The position numbers and the translations under genes were made by a program. The notes under the pieces were generated by a model. The model had not been told where the DNA came from. It saw only the letters and a program-made list of their open reading frames with translations, and did not search any database. Below, one piece after another: positions 6,410-16,022 of a DNA stretch of 64,000 nucleotides; the stretch's first letter is position 1, and each line of letters opens with the position of its first letter. The DNA comes from Lachnospiraceae bacterium (GTDB taxonomy: Bacteria; Bacillota; Clostridia; Lachnospirales; Lachnospiraceae). The stretch spans positions 1-64,000 of the forward strand of contig JAAWRC010000014.1 of the NCBI GenBank assembly GCA_022800815.1, read 5' to 3'.

Positions 6410-9400
6410 ATGCAGAAACTTTTAAGAGAGTACTTGGATGACCTGAACAAAAAGCAGAAAAAGAGCAGGAAAGCCGCAGTCGCTGCCCTTCTTCTGGTCG
6501 TGCTGGTGGTCGGGAGCGTGGCGGGCATTCTGGCACGGCACGGCGTGGCCATGACCGGGACGGCGAAATGCGGACTGGAAGAGCATGCGCACGGTGCGGA
6601 ATGTTACACGAAGACATTATTCTGCGGGATTTCCGAGAGCGAGGGCCATACCCATACGGATGCCTGTCTTTATCCGGAGGAACTGGTTTGCGGGCTGGAG
6701 GAAAATGAGGAGCACGCCCACACGGACGCCTGCTACGCAAGGCCGGAAGGGTTCGCCTGCGGTCTGGAGGAGGGCGGGGGGCACGTCCACACGGATGCAT
6801 GCTACACCGAGGAGCTGACCTGCGGAAAAGAAGAGCATGTCCATACGGACGCCTGCTACATTGATGTGGAAGCGGACGTGGAGGAGCAGACGACCTGGGA
6901 TAACCAGTATGCGGGCACGGAATGGAAGGGCGTCTGGGGCGAAGACCTGGTGACGGCGGCCAGGGCGCAGCTTGGCTATAAAGAAAGTGTCAACAACTAT
7001 GCCGTGGCGGAGGACGGAAGCCACAAAGGCTATACCCGTTACGGCCAGTTCGTCGGCGATGTCTATGCGGACTGGGATGCGGCGTTCGTGAATTTCTGTC
7101 TCCACTATGCGGGTCTTCGGGACTCCGGCCTCTTCCCGGCGGCGACCGATGCCGCCGCATGGCAGGAAGAGTTCCGGAATGCGGGCGGGGCCAACGGGGC
7201 CTACCTGGCGGAGGCGGGCTATGCGCCGGCGGCCGGGGACCTGGTGTTTTTCCGAAGGGAAGGCGAAGAGACGGAGACCCAGATGGGAATCGTTTCTTCC
7301 TGTGAAGAAGCGGGAGGCGTCATCCACGTCATCGAGGGCAACAGCCAGAACGAGGTCAGGGAGAACGTCTACGACGCAAATGACGGCCGGGTCACCGGGT
7401 TCTTAAAGATCACGGAGCTGGAAACGGCATACAAGGCGGCGGGAGAAAACCCCGGGGAGACGACGGAATCGGTTCCGGCCGGGGAAACGGAGAATGACGG
7501 AAACGATGCGGTCGGAGAAGACGGAGAAATCCCGGCCGACGTGCTGGAGGAGCTGGAGAACTCCCCGGCGTACGAGGCTTCTTACGAGGACGACATGGGA
7601 ACCATCCACGTGGCGGCCGGCGAGGGAACCGTTCCGGAAGGGGCGGAGCTGTCCGTCAGGAAGATCGAGCTGGTCATGACGACGGCGGACATGGATGACG
7701 ACGAGGCGGCCGAAGCGCAGGAGATCAACGACCAGTACGAGCTCACGGCCAGGAAACTGTCGGAGGAAAGCGAAAAAAATAACACGACGCTGGAGGGATT
7801 TCTGGCGTACGACATCTGCTTCTTGGTGGACGGCGTGGAGGTGGAGCCCAACGGTCCGGTGAAGGTGACCATGGACTTCCGCGAGGCCGTGAAGCCGGAG
7901 GGCGTGTCCGAAAACGCCGCCGTGGCCGTGAACCATCTGAAGGAGGACGAGGCGGCCGAGGATGGGATCGTGGTGGAGGACCTGACCGAAAAGACGGCGA
8001 CCACGATTACGACGGTTGAAGAGGACGCCACGGTGGAGAAGGTCGAGCTGGTGACGGAGACGTTCTCGGTGTTTACGGTGAGCTGGATGTTTTCGGGAGA
8101 GCCATATGGTGTACCGATGAACATCATCTGCGTGGACGGGAAGGGGAACCTTCTCGATCCATCACAAAGTTTCCATCTGGAACGAACTGTGGAATATGGA
8201 ATAATGTATGACCTTGAGAGTACGCTCGCCTTGGGGACCATTACCAAGCAGGTCACGTCGGAAGGAAAGACGGAAGAGGTCATTTATGCGCCGGGGTCAA
8301 TGACGTTATGCGTCGGGGAATCAGGTCAGATCAATGGCCAGTGGTACTATGATCCCCGGGGAGGAGAAAAAGGAGAGGTTAAAAAAGTTCAATTCAGCAG
8401 GGATGGAGGGGTTACGTTTTATTCTGCCGACGGAAAAGCGTCGGGAACCTGCACAAAAATCGATCTGATGTTGGGATCCTGGTTTTTAAAAGTGGTTTAT
8501 AACCCAGCGAGCCTGTCCATAGAGGATCAAATTGAAGAAAGCGGCCAGCTTGTGCCGGTATATTCGGGAACCATAGCAGAAGGGGCAAAGGTCCAATATG
8601 TATGGGAAAAAAGCGTAAATGGCGGGGCGTATGAGCCGGTCGAGCGGGATCAGTACAGCAACGGACATTATAACGTGGCGGAGGATGGGACGTGGCTCAA
8701 TGTCGCACTGGACGGCGGGGCGCTCAATGATGAGCGGAAAAGCGTGGCATACACAGTCGAATTGCTGGTTGACGGCGTGTCAAAAGGAAAGTCGGCACCC
8801 CGCCCTATCCCGTATTACAATGAGGTGCGGAACGGAGGCTTTGAGAATCCGGTCACGGCGAATTATGAGCAAGTTGGCGTTGAGGGTGTTGAAGGGTGGA
8901 ACACAACGTCAAAAGACGAAGACCGAAAGTATTATGCGATTGAGATAGCCAGAGTTACCGATTATAAGATAGATCCGCATTATGAATATCCCATACCTGA
9001 TTTTGTGGCAGCGGAGGGAGACCAGTTTGCGGAACTGAATGCTGGAACTGTAGGCTCTCTTTACCAGGACATTCTTGTGGAGAGAGGGACGTTACTGCAC
9101 TATTCCTTTGCCCACAGGGCGCGCTCCGCAGGTCGGAATATCAATGCGGAAGACAAGATGTATTTGCTTATTGTCCCCACGTTCGTTGCTGAAAATGGAA
9201 TAAAACATCAGTGCGAACATACGGACCATAGCGATGGCAAGGGTGGAGTAATCGATACCCAGGCGGAAGTGGATTGCCTGATAGCACATAGGAATGAGAC
9301 GAATGCTGATGGCGAGCCGCTTTATCCGGGAATATTTTTGAGGGAGTGCACATCCAGGGCTGACGGATGGACGACGTACAGCGGCGACTACATGCCGACT

Positions 9401-10537
9401 TACAACCTGAACAGGTTCTTCTTTGTATCGGCTAAATCGTCTCCGACCATGGGAAATTTCCTGGACAACGTTCATTTCAGCCAGTATTTGCCAAAGCCGG
9501 TAGAAGGGAAATTTAGCTTTTACATCGACAAGGCGATTGTGGGGATTGAGGATTTTGATAATCTTGCTGAAGAACAGCTGAAAGCGGAGCTTGGGAAACT
9601 GAACCTTGAGTTTGCTGTCGAAATTAAGGATCAGGATGGAGAATCCGTTGATCCGTCGAAATTGATAACGGCAAATGGGAGATCTATACCGTCCACGTTG
9701 AGTGCGGCGGATATGACCTGGACGCAGAATTCTGACAAAAGCTGGGTCGGCGCAGCGGCCTTTGACAATGTTACACTACCGAATCCTGACGATAAGTATA
9801 CGATTTCCGTAACTGAAAGCTGTACGGAGCCTGCCGGTTACACACGCAATACGAGTGTGAAAATAACGGAGTCGAAAACGATGTCGGCAAGTGATGTACC
9901 TGCTGACAGCTCGAACGCCATGACGGGAAGCGTTACGGTTCAGAAAAACGCCAGCCGAGGACTGTATTTCACGAACACCTATACGAAGCGGCCGGCTGAG
10001 CCTGAGTACTCCTACACTTGGCAAGTGGTAAAGTGCAGTTCCAGCGACAATGGCTTAATGCTTCCAGAAGCGAAATTTACACTGAAAGACTCAAGCGGTA
10101 CGGAAGTGGCGACCGGCGTGTCGGAGGAGGATGGCACGGTCAGGTGGACTGCGAAGGACGTGGACTCCGCCGTAGATCTCTCCGGGTTGAGCGGAAGCTA
10201 TACCTTGGAAGAAACGAAAGCGCCGGATGGATACAGGCTCAGCGATAATCCCGACGGGAACAGCTGGAGCCTGATGTTTAAGGAGAACGGGGAATTGGAT
10301 ACGGCCTCATCCTCCCAACCGAACCAGAACAATTTGGTGAGTATTGATGGTAACACAGATGAATCCGCAAAAACGAAAGATTATGTAATACTCATTCAAA
10401 ATGACGTTGTATTGTACGAACTGCCCAGCACGGGCGGCATCGGAACAACTTGGTATCTGATCGGCGGCACGCTGCTGATGCTTGCCGCGGCGCTGATCTT
10501 ATATAAAAACAAGTGCGGGGAGGTGTTGGGGAGTTAA
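6410..10537 (+). CDS. Giant LPXTG-anchored pilus tip/adhesin protein
   Basis: At 1375 residues this is the largest protein of the island. It has an N-terminal signal-anchor (about residues 20-42). Five Cys/His repeats follow (residues 54-150, pattern CG-x(5-9)-H-x-H-x(3)-C). A CHAP/NlpC-like domain comes next (about residues 180-335), then acidic linkers, Ig/lectin-like regions, an SpaA/Cna-B-type domain near the C-terminus (YTLEETKAPDGYRLSD) and an LPSTG sorting signal with hydrophobic tail. In the CHAP-like domain the usual Trp-Cys is Trp-Asp (Asp223) and the usual His-Val-Gly-Ile-Val is Gln-Met-Gly-Ile-Val (Gln291), so catalysis looks lost. Position before the major pilin and its size suggest the tip adhesin. 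Confidence 0.85.
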   Translation: MQKLLREYLDDLNKKQKKSRKAAVAALLLVVLVVGSVAGILARHGVAMTGTAKCGLEEHAHGAECYTKTLFCGISESEGHTHTDACLYPEELVCGLEENEEHAHTDACYARPEGFACGLEEGGGHVHTDACYTEELTCGKEEHVHTDACYIDVEADVEEQTTWDNQYAGTEWKGVWGEDLVTAARAQLGYKESVNNYAVAEDGSHKGYTRYGQFVGDVYADWDAAFVNFCLHYAGLRDSGLFPAATDAAAWQEEFRNAGGANGAYLAEAGYAPAAGDLVFFRREGEETETQMGIVSSCEEAGGVIHVIEGNSQNEVRENVYDANDGRVTGFLKITELETAYKAAGENPGETTESVPAGETENDGNDAVGEDGEIPADVLEELENSPAYEASYEDDMGTIHVAAGEGTVPEGAELSVRKIELVMTTADMDDDEAAEAQEINDQYELTARKLSEESEKNNTTLEGFLAYDICFLVDGVEVEPNGPVKVTMDFREAVKPEGVSENAAVAVNHLKEDEAAEDGIVVEDLTEKTATTITTVEEDATVEKVELVTETFSVFTVSWMFSGEPYGVPMNIICVDGKGNLLDPSQSFHLERTVEYGIMYDLESTLALGTITKQVTSEGKTEEVIYAPGSMTLCVGESGQINGQWYYDPRGGEKGEVKKVQFSRDGGVTFYSADGKASGTCTKIDLMLGSWFLKVVYNPASLSIEDQIEESGQLVPVYSGTIAEGAKVQYVWEKSVNGGAYEPVERDQYSNGHYNVAEDGTWLNVALDGGALNDERKSVAYTVELLVDGVSKGKSAPRPIPYYNEVRNGGFENPVTANYEQVGVEGVEGWNTTSKDEDRKYYAIEIARVTDYKIDPHYEYPIPDFVAAEGDQFAELNAGTVGSLYQDILVERGTLLHYSFAHRARSAGRNINAEDKMYLLIVPTFVAENGIKHQCEHTDHSDGKGGVIDTQAEVDCLIAHRNETNADGEPLYPGIFLRECTSRADGWTTYSGDYMPTYNLNRFFFVSAKSSPTMGNFLDNVHFSQYLPKPVEGKFSFYIDKAIVGIEDFDNLAEEQLKAELGKLNLEFAVEIKDQDGESVDPSKLITANGRSIPSTLSAADMTWTQNSDKSWVGAAAFDNVTLPNPDDKYTISVTESCTEPAGYTRNTSVKITESKTMSASDVPADSSNAMTGSVTVQKNASRGLYFTNTYTKRPAEPEYSYTWQVVKCSSSDNGLMLPEAKFTLKDSSGTEVATGVSEEDGTVRWTAKDVDSAVDLSGLSGSYTLEETKAPDGYRLSDNPDGNSWSLMFKENGELDTASSSQPNQNNLVSIDGNTDESAKTKDYVILIQNDVVLYELPSTGGIGTTWYLIGGTLLMLAAALILYKNKCGEVLGS

Positions 10538-10715
10538 GGGATGAGAAAGCTTTTGGCGGCCCTTGCACCGCAAAGCGAATGCGCAAAAGGCGCATCAGGG
10601 AAACTGTGAGTTCTGTGTGAGGCCCCCCGCAGATGTCCGGCATTCGTCCGGCGTCCTTGGGAGGGCGCACATGCAACTAAAAAGGCAAAGTCTATCAAAG
10701 AAAAGGAGAAGAGAC

Positions 10716-12374
10716 ATGAAAAAAATGAAAAAAGTGTTTGCCATGTTGTTAGCATTGGCAATGGTACTGGGAATGTCCATGACGGCATTCGCAGCGGATG
10801 AACCGCTTTCGACAACAAACACGGCGACGGCATCCGTGTCAAACGTGGAAACGGGAGCTACCGTATATGCGTACAGGATCGTAGAACCTGATTATAAGAC
10901 AGAGAGCGGCACAATTACGGGCGTTAAGGGATACAAAGCGGCTGCTGACATTCCGGAAACGATTACTAATCCCGCATCCGTAACCGGCGATGAGGTAATG
11001 AACATCGTGAAGGCAGAGGGTTGGAATGCTTGGAAGGAGACCGCTGAGAAAGCGGAGCTTAGGGATCCGGACAATGACGGCACCTATACCGCTGACCTTA
11101 AAGCGGGCAGCTGGATCGTAATTGTTGTCCCTGGCGAGAAGAGCCAGAAGATGTACAATCCCATACTGGTCAGCAATTACTATACGACGGCCAATTCGAA
11201 TGGAGCCGTTGTAGAGGGTGGAGAGATAAGCGCAAATAATGAGTGGGAACTGGCTGGCGGAACCTCGGTTGCGAAATCACAGGCAGTCAGCATTGGAAAG
11301 ACAATTGTGGGCACGACTCCCGTTGTTGATGGAGAGAAAGGCCAGACAGAAGAGCTGGGTGACGATCAGAAATTCAACGATGTGGCGGTTGGCGATATCG
11401 TGACATTCCGGCTCAAGACCAATATCCCTCCCTACAGCCCGGCCTACACCGATGTGAAGGTAAACGTCAAAGATACCTTGACCCAGGGCCTGAAACTGGC
11501 GGATGACCCGAATGTTGTGGTGAAGCTCAATGGCACGGAGATCGAGGCAGTCGGCACGGAAGGCGATGACAATGGTGTAAAGCACTATACGCTCACGGCA
11601 GCGGCGGGCAGCCAGACGCTTACGCTTGAGCTTGACTCTGCTTATGCTCTTGCGCATCCGGGCGCAGAGGTGACCGTGACCTATGATGCGGTGTTAACTG
11701 AGAGTGCATTCAACTATGACGCAAATGAGAACAAGGCCGAGCTGGAGTACACGAAAGATACCACCGGCGGCACCGAGACAACGGAGGGTTCCACGACGAA
11801 GACCTATACCTTTGCATTTGGCGTTGGAGTTGGCGGATCATCGAAGGAAAATGTAGAAATCCTGAAAAAGACCGGTACGGAGACCGTGAACGGAGTGACC
11901 GAGGCAGTCGACCTTGACGGTGCAAAGTTTACTTTGACAAATGATGATACCGAAAGAGTGTACAATGGAGAGTCCGCTGATGGCGGTAAGCTGAATTTCA
12001 GTGGTTTGGATGCGGGAACTTATACCCTCAAAGAAGTAGAGGCACCGGAGGGATATACGTTAAGTGATAAGACGTACAAGGTAGTGATTACGCCCACCTA
12101 TGTCGGGGATGAACTGGTAGAATATAAGGTAGAGGTTGGGGAAACGGAAGACACTCTTGAAGTGATTGCTGATTTTAGGTTGAATGCTGCAGATAAAACC
12201 ATTACGAATCAGGTGACGGATCCCGAGCCTTGGGATATTCCGAACACCAAGCTCACCTCCCTTCCTTCCACCGGCGGCATCGGCACGACGATCTTTACCA
12301 TCGCCGGCTGCCTGATCATGGTGGTCGCCGCAGGCCTGTTCTTCGCAAGCCGCAGGAAGAGCGCAGCGAAATAA
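10716..12374 (+). CDS. Major pilin, SpaH/EbpB-type isopeptide-forming LPXTG protein
   Basis: The 552-residue precursor starts at 10716 after AAAGGAG; the longer upstream frame has no suitable ribosome site. A signal peptide (MKKMKKVFAMLLALAMVLG, cleavage after AFA) leads into an N-terminal pilin domain. A fimbrial isopeptide domain (about residues 195-350) follows, then an SpaA-type domain whose conserved E-box is YTLKEVEAPEGYTLSD. The C-terminus carries LPSTG, a hydrophobic helix and RRKSAAK. The length and repeated Ig-like domains fit a polymerised backbone pilin and substrate of the sortases downstream. A hairpin follows the gene and may set its excess over the sortases. Confidence 0.9.
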   Translation: MKKMKKVFAMLLALAMVLGMSMTAFAADEPLSTTNTATASVSNVETGATVYAYRIVEPDYKTESGTITGVKGYKAAADIPETITNPASVTGDEVMNIVKAEGWNAWKETAEKAELRDPDNDGTYTADLKAGSWIVIVVPGEKSQKMYNPILVSNYYTTANSNGAVVEGGEISANNEWELAGGTSVAKSQAVSIGKTIVGTTPVVDGEKGQTEELGDDQKFNDVAVGDIVTFRLKTNIPPYSPAYTDVKVNVKDTLTQGLKLADDPNVVVKLNGTEIEAVGTEGDDNGVKHYTLTAAAGSQTLTLELDSAYALAHPGAEVTVTYDAVLTESAFNYDANENKAELEYTKDTTGGTETTEGSTTKTYTFAFGVGVGGSSKENVEILKKTGTETVNGVTEAVDLDGAKFTLTNDDTERVYNGESADGGKLNFSGLDAGTYTLKEVEAPEGYTLSDKTYKVVITPTYVGDELVEYKVEVGETEDTLEVIADFRLNAADKTITNQVTDPEPWDIPNTKLTSLPSTGGIGTTIFTIAGCLIMVVAAGLFFASRRKSAAK

Positions 12375-12440
12375 CAAAATCGGTTTCACAAGTACATCGC
12401 TATGACGAAGTGCGCCGCTACACGTGCTTATGTTCATAGA

Positions 12441-12479
12441 GGGATTTCCCGGGGCCAGGAGGCCCTGGGAAGAAATCCC
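12441..12479 (+). terminator. Strong hairpin between the major pilin and sortase genes (attenuator-like)
   Basis: GGGATTTC (12441-12448) pairs with GAAATCCC (12472-12479), and CCGGGGCC (12449-12456) pairs with GGCCCTGG (12461-12468) through one G-U pair. A three-base bulge and AGGA loop complete the hairpin. No T-tract follows, so partial termination or 3'-end protection of pilin mRNA is more likely than full termination. Confidence 0.6.
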
Positions 12480-12538
12480 CAAATCAGGAATGAGAATTAA
12501 CGGATCTGTTCGAAGATACAACTGCAAGGAGAGTCCGG

Positions 12539-13519
12539 ATGAAGAAAAAAGCAGGAGTCATTTTCATAACACTTTTATTTTTAGCCGGCCTCTCCCTGCT
12601 GCTGTATCCGTTCGTTGCGAACCAGTGGAACAACTACAGGCAGAGACAGTTAATCAGCAGCTACGACCACACCGTGTCCGACCTGGAGGCGGCGGGCGGG
12701 GTCGATTACGACGGGGAGTGGGAGAGGGCGCACGCCTACAACCGGGCGCTGCTCCCCAGCATCCTGCCGGATTCCTTCGCCGTGGCGGAGGCGTCGGGGC
12801 GGGGAGAGGAATACATGTCCTGCCTGAACATTGTCGGAAACGGCGTCATGGGGACGGTTGAGATCCCGAAGATCGACATCACCCTTCCCGTCTTCCACAC
12901 CACGGAGGAGGAGCTTTTACAGATGGCGGCGGGCCATCTGGAGGGAAGCTCCCTTCCCGTGGGAGGGGAGGACACCCATGCGGTCATCTCCGCCCACCGG
13001 GGGCTGCCCAGTGCGGCGCTGTTCACGGACCTCGACAAGATGGAGGAGGGGGACCACTTCCTTCTGCACGTTCTGGACGACACCCTCTGCTACGAGGTGG
13101 ACCAGATCACCGTCATCGAGCCGGAGGACACCGGCGCCCTGGCGGTGGAGAAGGGGAAGGACCTGGTGACGCTCCTGACCTGCACCCCGTACGGGATCAA
13201 CAGCGAGAGACTTCTGGTGCGGGGCCATCGGGTGCCCTATGTGCCGGAGGAGGTGGCGGAAGAGAAAGTGCCTTTCGGCAACATGAGCCTCCATACCAAT
13301 TACCTTCTGTGGGTGGTCGTGGGACTCCTGATCACCGGGCTGTTCAGCCTCCTTCTGTACGGGAGGGAGAGAAGACGGCGACGGAAGGAAAAAGCCGGGA
13401 AGCAGGGGGCGCCGGAGGAAAACCCGGAGCGGGAAAATAGTCCGGAAAATAAAACCCCTTCGGAACCGGATGAGACTCCGGAATCAGAAGAAGTTCCGGA
13501 ATCGGAGGAGCGGCCATGA
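12539..13519 (+). CDS. Class C sortase (first copy)
   Basis: This 326-residue pilus sortase has an N-terminal transmembrane helix, the sortase barrel and a C-terminal transmembrane helix (LWVVVGLLITGLFSLLLYG), the two-helix topology of class C enzymes. Catalytic residues are His153 (ISAHRG), Cys215 (LLTCTPYG) and Arg224 (ERLLVRGHR). A long Glu/Pro-rich cytoplasmic tail follows the second helix and is unusual. The gene overlaps the second sortase by four bases, implying coupled translation. It should polymerise the LPSTG pilins encoded just upstream. Confidence 0.95.
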   Translation: MKKKAGVIFITLLFLAGLSLLLYPFVANQWNNYRQRQLISSYDHTVSDLEAAGGVDYDGEWERAHAYNRALLPSILPDSFAVAEASGRGEEYMSCLNIVGNGVMGTVEIPKIDITLPVFHTTEEELLQMAAGHLEGSSLPVGGEDTHAVISAHRGLPSAALFTDLDKMEEGDHFLLHVLDDTLCYEVDQITVIEPEDTGALAVEKGKDLVTLLTCTPYGINSERLLVRGHRVPYVPEEVAEEKVPFGNMSLHTNYLLWVVVGLLITGLFSLLLYGRERRRRRKEKAGKQGAPEENPERENSPENKTPSEPDETPESEEVPESEERP

Positions 13520-14409
13520 AACGGAAGCTTTCAACCATCCTCTTCGCCCTGTTGTTCCTTGCGGGGCTTGGGACACTCACCTACCCGACCATTTCCGACC
13601 AGTGGAATACCTACCGGCAGTCCAAACTCATTTCCACCTATGACCGGGCGGTGAGCGAGATGAAGGAGGAGGATTTTGCCGAGGCCTGGGAGACGGCGAG
13701 GGCCTACAACCAGGCCATGGGCGCCAATCAGATCGGTGCGGACGTGTTCGGCGTCGACGGGGAGGGGGACATCCGGGACACGGAATACTGGAAGGTGCTC
13801 AACGTCACCGGGGACGGGATCATGGGCTACCTGACCATCCCCAAGATCAACATCAAGCTGTCCATTTATCATGGAACGGCGGAGGACGTCCTGGACACGG
13901 GCGTCGGCCACATGAACGGGACGAAGCTTCCGATCGGGGGCGAGGACAATCACAGCGTCATGTCGGCCCACCGGGGCCTGCCCAGTGCGAAGCTGTTCAC
14001 GGACATCGACCAGCTGGGGCGGGGCGACCGATTCTACCTCCACATTTTAAACGAGGACCTTGCCTACGAGGTGGACCAGGTGCATCCCATGGTGGATAAG
14101 GACGACTTGGACACCCTGGAGGAGGCCATGAAGGTGGAGGCGGGACGGGATTACGTGACATTATTCACCTGCACCCCCTACGGGGTCAACAGCCACCGGC
14201 TTCTGGTGCGGGGCCACCGGGTCCCCTACGACGGGGAACTGGAATCCACGCCGGTGGAATCCATGGTGCAGGCGATTCAGAACTATTACATGCTGTATCT
14301 GCTGATCGGCCTTGGCGTGACGGTCCTGCTGATTCTGATTCTGCGCCGGGTCATGAGAAGGAAAGGGAAGCGGACAGACAAAGAGAACTGTGAGGAGGGA
14401 AAGAGTTGA
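13516..14409 (+). CDS. Class C sortase (second copy)
   Basis: A 297-residue class C sortase similar to its neighbour, with N- and C-terminal membrane helices, His152 (MSAHRG), Cys219 (LFTCTPYG) and Arg228 (HRLLVRGHR). It lacks the acidic tail of the first copy. Tandem class C sortases commonly divide labour between backbone polymerisation and addition of tip or base subunits; which does what cannot be read from sequence. Its end overlaps the TTG start of the next gene by four bases. Confidence 0.95.
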   Translation: MKRKLSTILFALLFLAGLGTLTYPTISDQWNTYRQSKLISTYDRAVSEMKEEDFAEAWETARAYNQAMGANQIGADVFGVDGEGDIRDTEYWKVLNVTGDGIMGYLTIPKINIKLSIYHGTAEDVLDTGVGHMNGTKLPIGGEDNHSVMSAHRGLPSAKLFTDIDQLGRGDRFYLHILNEDLAYEVDQVHPMVDKDDLDTLEEAMKVEAGRDYVTLFTCTPYGVNSHRLLVRGHRVPYDGELESTPVESMVQAIQNYYMLYLLIGLGVTVLLILILRRVMRRKGKRTDKENCEEGKS

Positions 14410-15482
14410 AGATCAGTAAGAGAATGAGGAAATGGTGCGTGCCGGTCCTGGCGGGACTCCTGGCGCTCCCCTGCCTGAACCTGTTGAGGAGCGAGGCGGC
14501 GGGCGGGATCGATCTTGATGAGCCCTGCAGCCTCACGGTTTCCGTGAACATCGGTGCGGCGGGGACGGCGGACGGCAACCAGGCCTACCTGGAGGATTTC
14601 AACCGGATGGAGATCCCGGTGGCAGCGTACCGGGTGGCGGACGTGGACGTGACCGGACAGAAGTTCACCCCCGTGGAAGGCTTCGAGGGCATGGATTTCG
14701 ACGGCCTGAGCCCGGAGCGGGACGTGACGGCGGCTCGCTGGGCGGAATTGGCAAAGGAGGCGGACGGTCTGCGGACGGAAAACGGGGTCAGAACGGACCG
14801 GGTTGCGACTGTCAAAAAGGAGGAGGGGGATGTGGTGAACGCCCAGGCGAAGATCACCGGCCTGACACCCGGCCTGTACCTGGTGGTCCCGGAGACTGTG
14901 TATAATCCGGAATATACCGTTCAGTACCAGTTCACTCCCTACCTGACGGCCCTGCCCTCCAGTCTCTACACCCTGACGGGGGAGGGGTCCGACGAGTGGG
15001 TTTATGAGACGGAGATCGGCCTGAAACCGGAGGCCGTGCAGCAATACGGGAACCTGAACATCGTGAAACACCTCTCCACCTACAATCCGGCCCTGGGCCA
15101 GACGACGTTCGTGTTCGAGCTCGTGGGCAGGGACGCTTCCGGCACGGTGCGGTATGAGGACTACGTGGCCATGGATTACCGGACGGGCGGGGATCAGACG
15201 CTCACCGTCACCGGGATTCCGGCCGGCTGCGAGGTGACGGTCACGGAGGTGTATTCCGGAGCCAGCTACGAGATTGTCGGTTCGGACACGGATGCGGCGC
15301 ATGTCTGGTCGGAGCAGGCGATCGCAGCCGGGGTGCCCGGCGCACAGACGGCGGCGGTGGACTTTACCAATGAGTACAATGGCGGAAACCGGGGCGGTTA
15401 CGGAGTGACGAACCATTTTGAAGCGGACGGCGAGGACGGCTGGACCTGGGAGAATCCCACGACTCCGTTGCCCTCAGAATAG
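14406..15482 (+). CDS. Secreted pilin-like minor subunit without sorting signal
   Basis: The 358-residue protein begins at TTG (14406) after GGAGGGAAAG. It has a signal peptide (cleavage near SEAAGG), an N-terminal pilin-like domain ending GLYLVVPETVYNPEY and a second beta-domain (TTFVFELVGRDASG to CEVTVTEVYSG) resembling DUF5979/DUF7601-type pilin domains. No LPXTG motif or C-terminal membrane helix is present; the protein ends in PLPSE. It may be a pilus-associated or base component, or the sorting signal may have been lost. Translational coupling to the sortases supports a pilus role. Confidence 0.75.
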   Translation: MKISKRMRKWCVPVLAGLLALPCLNLLRSEAAGGIDLDEPCSLTVSVNIGAAGTADGNQAYLEDFNRMEIPVAAYRVADVDVTGQKFTPVEGFEGMDFDGLSPERDVTAARWAELAKEADGLRTENGVRTDRVATVKKEEGDVVNAQAKITGLTPGLYLVVPETVYNPEYTVQYQFTPYLTALPSSLYTLTGEGSDEWVYETEIGLKPEAVQQYGNLNIVKHLSTYNPALGQTTFVFELVGRDASGTVRYEDYVAMDYRTGGDQTLTVTGIPAGCEVTVTEVYSGASYEIVGSDTDAAHVWSEQAIAAGVPGAQTAAVDFTNEYNGGNRGGYGVTNHFEADGEDGWTWENPTTPLPSE

Positions 15483-15497
15483 AAAGGAGCTGCAACA

Positions 15498-16022
15498 GTG
15501 ATGAAGGGAAAAAAGAGTGACAAGAAGCTGTTCGCGGCAGCGGCCGTAGCCCTTGGAATGACGCTTTTTGCAGGGCTCAGGGACGTCTCGGCGTATTTTA
15601 CCACCTACGTGTCGGCGGGCGGCAGCCAGGTGGTGCGTCTGGGAGCGCAGACGGAGATCCACGAGGAAGTGAGCCAGATGACGAAGCACATTTCCATCAC
15701 CAACACCTCCGAAACCGGTGCGTGCTTCGTGCGGGTGAAGGCGTTCCATGACAGCCGGTTCACGGTGGATTACGACGGTGCGGGCTGGACTGCGGGTGAG
15801 AAAGGGTACTGGTATTACGGCGAGGCCCTTGCGCCGGGGGAGAGCACCGGCGTCCTGGATGCGAAGATAGGCGTGCCGGAAGGCTTTGACCGGGAGGAAT
15901 TCAACGTCGTCGTCATTCAGGAGTGCGCACCCCTGGTTTATGACGCAGACGGCAATCCGACGGCGGACTGGGATGCGGTTTATACGGATACCGACTATCG
16001 GGGAGAGGAGGTCCGTGACTGA
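15498..16022 (+). CDS. TasA/camelysin-like secreted protein (first)
   Basis: The 174-residue protein has an N-terminal hydrophobic signal ending DVSAYFTTYVSAGG, similar to SipW-dependent signal peptides in which an Ala-x-Phe stretch follows the cleavage site. A beta-rich domain with the motif ISITNTSETGACFVRVKAF follows. It may start at GTG 15498 or ATG 15501; the GTG has the better spacing from AAGGAG. It is the first of three adjacent SipW-type substrates, and sipW closes the operon. By analogy with TasA/TapA/CalY it could form or decorate extracellular fibres. Confidence 0.72.
   Translation: MMKGKKSDKKLFAAAAVALGMTLFAGLRDVSAYFTTYVSAGGSQVVRLGAQTEIHEEVSQMTKHISITNTSETGACFVRVKAFHDSRFTVDYDGAGWTAGEKGYWYYGEALAPGESTGVLDAKIGVPEGFDREEFNVVVIQECAPLVYDADGNPTADWDAVYTDTDYRGEEVRD

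Noticed and set aside
10538-10715. Riboswitch (for example cyclic-di-GMP) before the major pilin gene
   Set aside because: The 178-bp spacer contains some GC-rich stretches, but I could not align it with any riboswitch core.
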